This document shows positions 35,571 to 39,774 of a stretch of 39,774 nucleotides of DNA, one piece after another. How positions within the stretch are numbered: position 1 is the stretch's first letter; each line of letters begins with the position of its first letter. Below the pieces are notes generated by a model. The model was not told where the DNA came from. It saw nothing but the letters and a program-made list of their open reading frames with translations, and did not search any database. Source of the DNA: HGM20899 sp964615195. Its GTDB lineage: Bacteria > Pseudomonadota > Gammaproteobacteria > Enterobacterales > Succinivibrionaceae. The stretch covers positions 1 through 39,774 of the forward strand of contig CAZTNG010000011.1 of assembly GCA_964615195.1 (NCBI GenBank), in the 5' to 3' direction. The position numbers and the translations under genes are program-made.

Positions 35571-36701
35571 ATGAAACTGTGGAAGGCTATTGTAGTATTA
35601 ACAATTGTCGTATGTTTCGGCTCAACGATAATTTTTAACATGTATAAAGAACATTTAATTGCAGAAGCTATGGCTAATAGGAAGCCAAATCTAAATCCAG
35701 TTTCAGTTATAACAATTAAAAAGTCTCAATGGAAACCTACAATAAGTGCTATTGGTTTTATTGAGCCGCAACAAGGTCTCAATATTACAAACGAAAGTGC
35801 TGGTCGCATAACATTAATCAACTTCACATCAGGTAGTGTTGTTGATAAAGGAACTACACTAGTTCAATTAAACGATGCTGTTGAACAAGCAACACTTAAT
35901 TCAACAAAAGCAAAATTTGATTCAGCAGAAAAAAACTTTATCAGAATTGAGAAATTAGTTCGTCAAGGAAATGCATCACAAAAAGATCTTGATGAAGCTA
36001 AATCCCAATATGAATCCTATAAGGCAGATATTGAAAATATTAAAGCACAAATAGACAAATTAAATATTAAAACACCTTTTGCTGGTGTTTTAGGCATCAG
36101 AAACGTGTATTTAGGTCAATATCTTCAAACTGGTACTTCTATAGTACACCTAGAAGATATATCAAATATGAAAATTAGATTTACAGTCTCTCAAAATGAC
36201 TACTCCAAAATTTCTATTGGACAAAAAGTTGTTATTTCTGTTGATTCATTTCCTAATGAACAATTTGAAGGAACTATTACAGCTACAGAAGCTGTAATAG
36301 ACAAAGGCTCTGGTGTAATTCAAATTCAAGCAACAATACCTAATAGCAATCATAAACTTTTAACAGGAATGTACGCTCATGTTAACGTTATTCTTCCTGA
36401 AATTGATAATCAAATTATAATTCCACAAACTGCTGTCTCATTTAATTTATACGGAGAAACTGTATTTGTTGTACAAGATTCTACAAATTTAAATGGTGAT
36501 GACGGTAAACCATTAAAAGTAGTTAAACAAGTAAACATAACCGTTGCAGAAAGAAAAAATGATTATGCATTAATTAGCTCTGGGCTTAATGAAGGCGATA
36601 TTATCGTAACAGAAGGTCAAGTTAGACTATCAAACAATAGTTTTATCTCAATCAACGATAACTATAAATTAACTAAACCTCAAAGTCTACCTAAGCTATA
36701 G
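35571..36701 (+). CDS. RND efflux periplasmic adaptor (second system)
   Basis: This is a membrane fusion protein for the pump that follows. The ATG at 35571 has AAGGA seven bases upstream and gives 376 residues; a longer frame back to 35490 adds an implausible N-terminus. A single N-terminal membrane helix (about 5-24) anchors it; there is no lipobox, unlike AcrA. The lipoyl half GFIEPQQGLNITNESAGRI, a short alpha-hairpin (about 100-155), then NIKTPFAGVLGIRNVYLGQYL and beta-barrel domains follow. The organisation is like MexH-type or related adaptors. It is 10 bases upstream of the pump gene. The substrate is unknown. Confidence 0.9.
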   Translation: MKLWKAIVVLTIVVCFGSTIIFNMYKEHLIAEAMANRKPNLNPVSVITIKKSQWKPTISAIGFIEPQQGLNITNESAGRITLINFTSGSVVDKGTTLVQLNDAVEQATLNSTKAKFDSAEKNFIRIEKLVRQGNASQKDLDEAKSQYESYKADIENIKAQIDKLNIKTPFAGVLGIRNVYLGQYLQTGTSIVHLEDISNMKIRFTVSQNDYSKISIGQKVVISVDSFPNEQFEGTITATEAVIDKGSGVIQIQATIPNSNHKLLTGMYAHVNVILPEIDNQIIIPQTAVSFNLYGETVFVVQDSTNLNGDDGKPLKVVKQVNITVAERKNDYALISSGLNEGDIIVTEGQVRLSNNSFISINDNYKLTKPQSLPKL

Positions 36702-36711
36702 GTGAATATTT

Positions 36712-39700
36712 ATGAACTTTACAGATATTTTTATTAAAAGGCCAGTGCTTGCTATATCTATCAGCTTACTTATTACGCTTTTAGGTTTGCAAGCGCTAAA
36801 AAACATGTCAGTTCGTCAATATCCTGATATGACTAATACCGTTATTAAAGTTACTACAAATTATTATGGAGCTAGCTCAGACCTTATTCAAGGTTTTATA
36901 ACTCAGCCATTACAACAAGCAATTGCTCAAGCAGACAATATTGATTATATAAATTCAACATCCCAAATGGGTTCCTCTGTAATTACAGTTAATATGAAAT
37001 TAAACACCGATCCAAATGGAGCTTTGGCTGATGTTTTATCTCGAGTTAACTCAGTAAAATCTCAATTACCAAGTGAAGCGGAAGACTCATCACTAGATTT
37101 ATCTACAGGTTCAACTACATCTGTTCTGTATATTTCTTTTTATAGCGATACTCTTTCTGCACCTCAAATCACGGACTATCTAAACAGAGTAATCACACCT
37201 CAATTATTCACTGTAAATGGTATATCTAAAGTAAATTTATATGGAGGAAGTGATTTTGCTTTAAGAGTGTGGTTAGATCCTGTAAAAATGGCCACATACA
37301 ATTTGACAGCAACTGATGTTTTAAATGTATTGCAAGCTAATAACTACCAATCTTCTGCAGGACAAATTATTGGATATTTTACTTTACTCAATACTGATGC
37401 TCAAACACAAGTATCAGATGTTGAAGGTTTAGAAAACCTAGTTGTTTCGAGCAAAGACGGAACAATAGTAAAAATAAAAGATATTGCTAAAATATCAATG
37501 GAAAATAACCATGACAACTATAGAGCTTTAGCAAATGGCACACAAGCCATTCTTGTCGGTATTGATGCAACTCCAACTGCTAATCCTTTAGATATAGCAA
37601 AAGCTGTTAATGAAAAGCTTCCAGATTTTGAAAAAAATCTACCTACTGCAATAAAAATGATGCCTATATATGACAGTACTATAGCAATAGAAGACTCAAT
37701 ACACGAAGTAATTGTTACTATTATAGAAGCTGCAATTATTGTATTGATTGTAATCACATTTTTTATGGGATCACTTAGAGCTGTTACGATTCCAATCATT
37801 ACAATACCTCTTTCAATGATTGGTGTACTAATGGTAATGAGCATTTTTGGTTTTACTATTAACTTAATGACGTTATTGGCAATGGTATTGGCTATTGGTC
37901 TAGTTGTGGATGACGCAATAGTTGTTGTTGAGAACGTCGATCGTCATATAAAAAGTGGAATTGATCCATTTAAAGCCGCAATTATTGGTACTAGAGAAAT
38001 AGCAATACCTGTAATATCAATGACAATAACATTAGGTGCTGTTTATTCACCTATTGCATTAATGGGTGGTATTACAGGCTCCCTTTTTAAAGAATTTGCA
38101 TTAACTCTAGCAGGATCAGTGTTTATTTCTGGAATCATTGCATTAACTCTTTCACCAATGATGTGTTCTAAAATTTTAAAGAAAAATGCAGTTGAAAGTA
38201 AATTTGAAAAATCTGTTAATACTTTTCTTAAGAAATTAACAGATCTGTACTCTATTGCTTTAGACCACGTACTTCATAATAGAGCTACTATCATTATTTC
38301 TGCAATAATAATATTTTTAAGTCTTCCTTTGCTTTTGAAATATACAGCGTCTGAATTAGCGCCATATGAAGATATGGGAGCTTTCATGATGATGACAAAA
38401 GGACCAAACAGTGCAAATCTTGATTACCTACAAGATGGAATGCAAAAATTAGCAAAAAATAGTCTTGACGATCCTGCAATAAAATCAACAATAAGTTTTG
38501 CAGGTGTTCCAGCTTCAAATCAAGGAATGTCGATACTAGTATTAAAAGATTATGATGAACGTGATAAAGTCGGGGAAATCATAAAAAGATTAACTCCTAA
38601 AATATCAGATAACCCAAATATGATAGCTTCACTTATACAAATGCCTTCGCTACCTGGTGCATCTTCTGGCTACCCTATTCAGCTAGTTATAATGACTCCA
38701 AATAACTTTGAACAATTGTATTCTGTAACAGAGGAACTTAAAACAAAACTAGTAAATTCAGGTATTTTTGCATTTATTGATAGTGATTTAACATATGATT
38801 CAGGTACTACAGAAATAACAGTAAATAGAGAGAAAGCAGGCGCTTATGGTATAACAATGAAAGATATTGGTTCAACTTTATCAACCATGATCTCTGATGG
38901 TTATGTTAGCAGAGTAGCTATTTCAGGAAGAGCTTATGAAGTAATACCACAAGTCGAAAGAATTAATAGACTCACTCCTGAAACACTTAATAAATATTAT
39001 ATAAGATCTCAAAATGGAGAAATGATACCTTTAAGTAGTGTTATAAATATAAAGATAAAAACCGAACCTAGAGTATTAAGTCAAATGGCCCAGCAAAATG
39101 CAGCTACAATCAGTATGGTACTAATGCCGTCAGCTACAATGGGTGATGCAATTAATTTTTTTGAAAGCGAAATTATACCAAATCTTCCTATCGGATACAC
39201 ACACGACTACAAAGGTGAATCTAGACAATATGTAACTGAAGGGAGCTCCTTAGCAGCAACTTTTGCATTAGCAATATTTATAATATTTTTAGTATTAGCT
39301 TGCCAATTTGAAAGTTGGAAAGATCCATGTGTTATTTTAATTGCAGTACCATTAGCAATTAGTGGAGCACTGTTAATGCTTTCCTTAGGTTTAGCTACTA
39401 TGAATATCTATACAGAAGTAGGAATAATCACTCTAGTAGGATTAATATCAAAGCATGGTATTCTTATATGTGAAGTATGCAAAGAGCAACAATTAAAACA
39501 CAACCTAAGCAGAATTGAAGCCATAAAAATAGCTGCTACTATTCGTCTAAGACCAATACTAATGACGACAGCTGCAATGGTCGCTGGGCTTTTACCTTTG
39601 CTTAAAGCATCAGGAGCAGGTGCAGAAAGTAGATTTTCCATAGGCCTTGTAATCGTAGCAGGACTATCCATTGGAACAATTTTTACACTGTTTGTTTTAC

Positions 39701-39762
39701 CTGTAATTTATTCATTTGTTGGACAAATACATAAACCAATTCCTGAAACTAATAACTTGTAA
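36712..39762 (+). CDS. RND efflux pump, MexI/MexW-like
   Basis: The 1016-residue protein is a second RND inner-membrane transporter. It is distinct from AcrB: the N-terminus NFTDIFIKRPVLAISISLLI and QYPDMTNTVIKVTTNYYGAS, and the C-terminus SRFSIGLVIVAGLSIGT, are like Pseudomonas MexI/MexW-type pumps as I recall them. Proton-relay residues are Asp400 and Asp401 in GLVVDDAIVVVENVDRH and Lys914 in LISKHGIL. AGGTGA precedes the ATG. No outer membrane channel gene follows before the window ends 12 bases later. The substrate is unknown. Confidence 0.92.
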   Translation: MNFTDIFIKRPVLAISISLLITLLGLQALKNMSVRQYPDMTNTVIKVTTNYYGASSDLIQGFITQPLQQAIAQADNIDYINSTSQMGSSVITVNMKLNTDPNGALADVLSRVNSVKSQLPSEAEDSSLDLSTGSTTSVLYISFYSDTLSAPQITDYLNRVITPQLFTVNGISKVNLYGGSDFALRVWLDPVKMATYNLTATDVLNVLQANNYQSSAGQIIGYFTLLNTDAQTQVSDVEGLENLVVSSKDGTIVKIKDIAKISMENNHDNYRALANGTQAILVGIDATPTANPLDIAKAVNEKLPDFEKNLPTAIKMMPIYDSTIAIEDSIHEVIVTIIEAAIIVLIVITFFMGSLRAVTIPIITIPLSMIGVLMVMSIFGFTINLMTLLAMVLAIGLVVDDAIVVVENVDRHIKSGIDPFKAAIIGTREIAIPVISMTITLGAVYSPIALMGGITGSLFKEFALTLAGSVFISGIIALTLSPMMCSKILKKNAVESKFEKSVNTFLKKLTDLYSIALDHVLHNRATIIISAIIIFLSLPLLLKYTASELAPYEDMGAFMMMTKGPNSANLDYLQDGMQKLAKNSLDDPAIKSTISFAGVPASNQGMSILVLKDYDERDKVGEIIKRLTPKISDNPNMIASLIQMPSLPGASSGYPIQLVIMTPNNFEQLYSVTEELKTKLVNSGIFAFIDSDLTYDSGTTEITVNREKAGAYGITMKDIGSTLSTMISDGYVSRVAISGRAYEVIPQVERINRLTPETLNKYYIRSQNGEMIPLSSVINIKIKTEPRVLSQMAQQNAATISMVLMPSATMGDAINFFESEIIPNLPIGYTHDYKGESRQYVTEGSSLAATFALAIFIIFLVLACQFESWKDPCVILIAVPLAISGALLMLSLGLATMNIYTEVGIITLVGLISKHGILICEVCKEQQLKHNLSRIEAIKIAATIRLRPILMTTAAMVAGLLPLLKASGAGAESRFSIGLVIVAGLSIGTIFTLFVLPVIYSFVGQIHKPIPETNNL

Positions 39763-39774
39763 TCATTGTTGTAT

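Noticed and set aside
37518..37844. A 108-codon hydrophobic minus-strand frame inside the second RND pump
   Set aside because: Its apparent hydrophobicity is the mirror of the transporter's membrane helices; it is a shadow frame.
1..39774. CRISPR arrays, insertion sequences, prophage or defence systems
   Set aside because: No regularly spaced repeat, transposase, integrase, phage or known defence gene was found on either strand.

Overview
The window is a strongly AT-rich stretch of bacterial chromosome. Gene content points to a gammaproteobacterium: PLD-type phosphatidylserine synthase (PssA), the order gmk-rpoZ-spoT with a TTG-started spoT, glnA/glnL/glnG, an AcrR-AcrA-AcrB unit, a DUF3334 protein of the kind seen in Vibrio/Shewanella/Aeromonas, and an OmpA with the C-terminal cysteine pair. 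An AT-rich, possibly host-associated member of the Aeromonadales (Succinivibrionaceae-like) or a neighbouring order fits, but this is inference; there is no rRNA to settle it. I see no CRISPR array, insertion sequence, prophage or plasmid gene.

Layout. (1) 16-2049, minus: oligopeptidase A. (2) 2438-10404, plus: a polytopic membrane protein of unknown function translationally coupled to an aminopeptidase P, then pssA, recG and an AsmA-family protein, with very short gaps or overlaps. (3) 10436-13328, minus: yihY and typA, with a strong terminator between them. (4) 13966-18746, plus: nitrogen regulation cluster glnA, a DUF4124 protein, glnL and glnG. It carries a sigma-54 promoter and NtrC-type sites at glnA and an almost perfect NtrC dyad at glnL. 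(5) 18860-24131, plus: a small membrane protein, a DUF3334 protein, engB, gmk, rpoZ and spoT, followed directly by a pldB-like lysophospholipase. (6) 25117-28239: a less ordinary segment with a very acidic small protein overlapping a divergent KDPG-aldolase-like gene, a CobW-type GTPase, and on the minus strand an agmatine-deiminase homologue that has lost all its catalytic residues. (7) 28358-29407, minus: ompA. (8) 29606-34931: acrR diverging from acrA-acrB with two AcrR-type operators between them. (9) 35268-35439, minus: tRNA-Leu(CAG) and tRNA-Arg(CCG) from one promoter. (10) 35571-39762, plus: a second RND efflux pair (adaptor and MexI/MexW-like pump).

Most of the window is housekeeping. 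The parts that deserve a second look are the agmatine-deiminase pseudoenzyme and the acidic protein/aldolase-like/CobW cassette beside it, the inverted-repeat cluster on the spoT promoter, and the well-preserved NtrC and AcrR operator architecture. I did not find a convincing undescribed multi-gene system.
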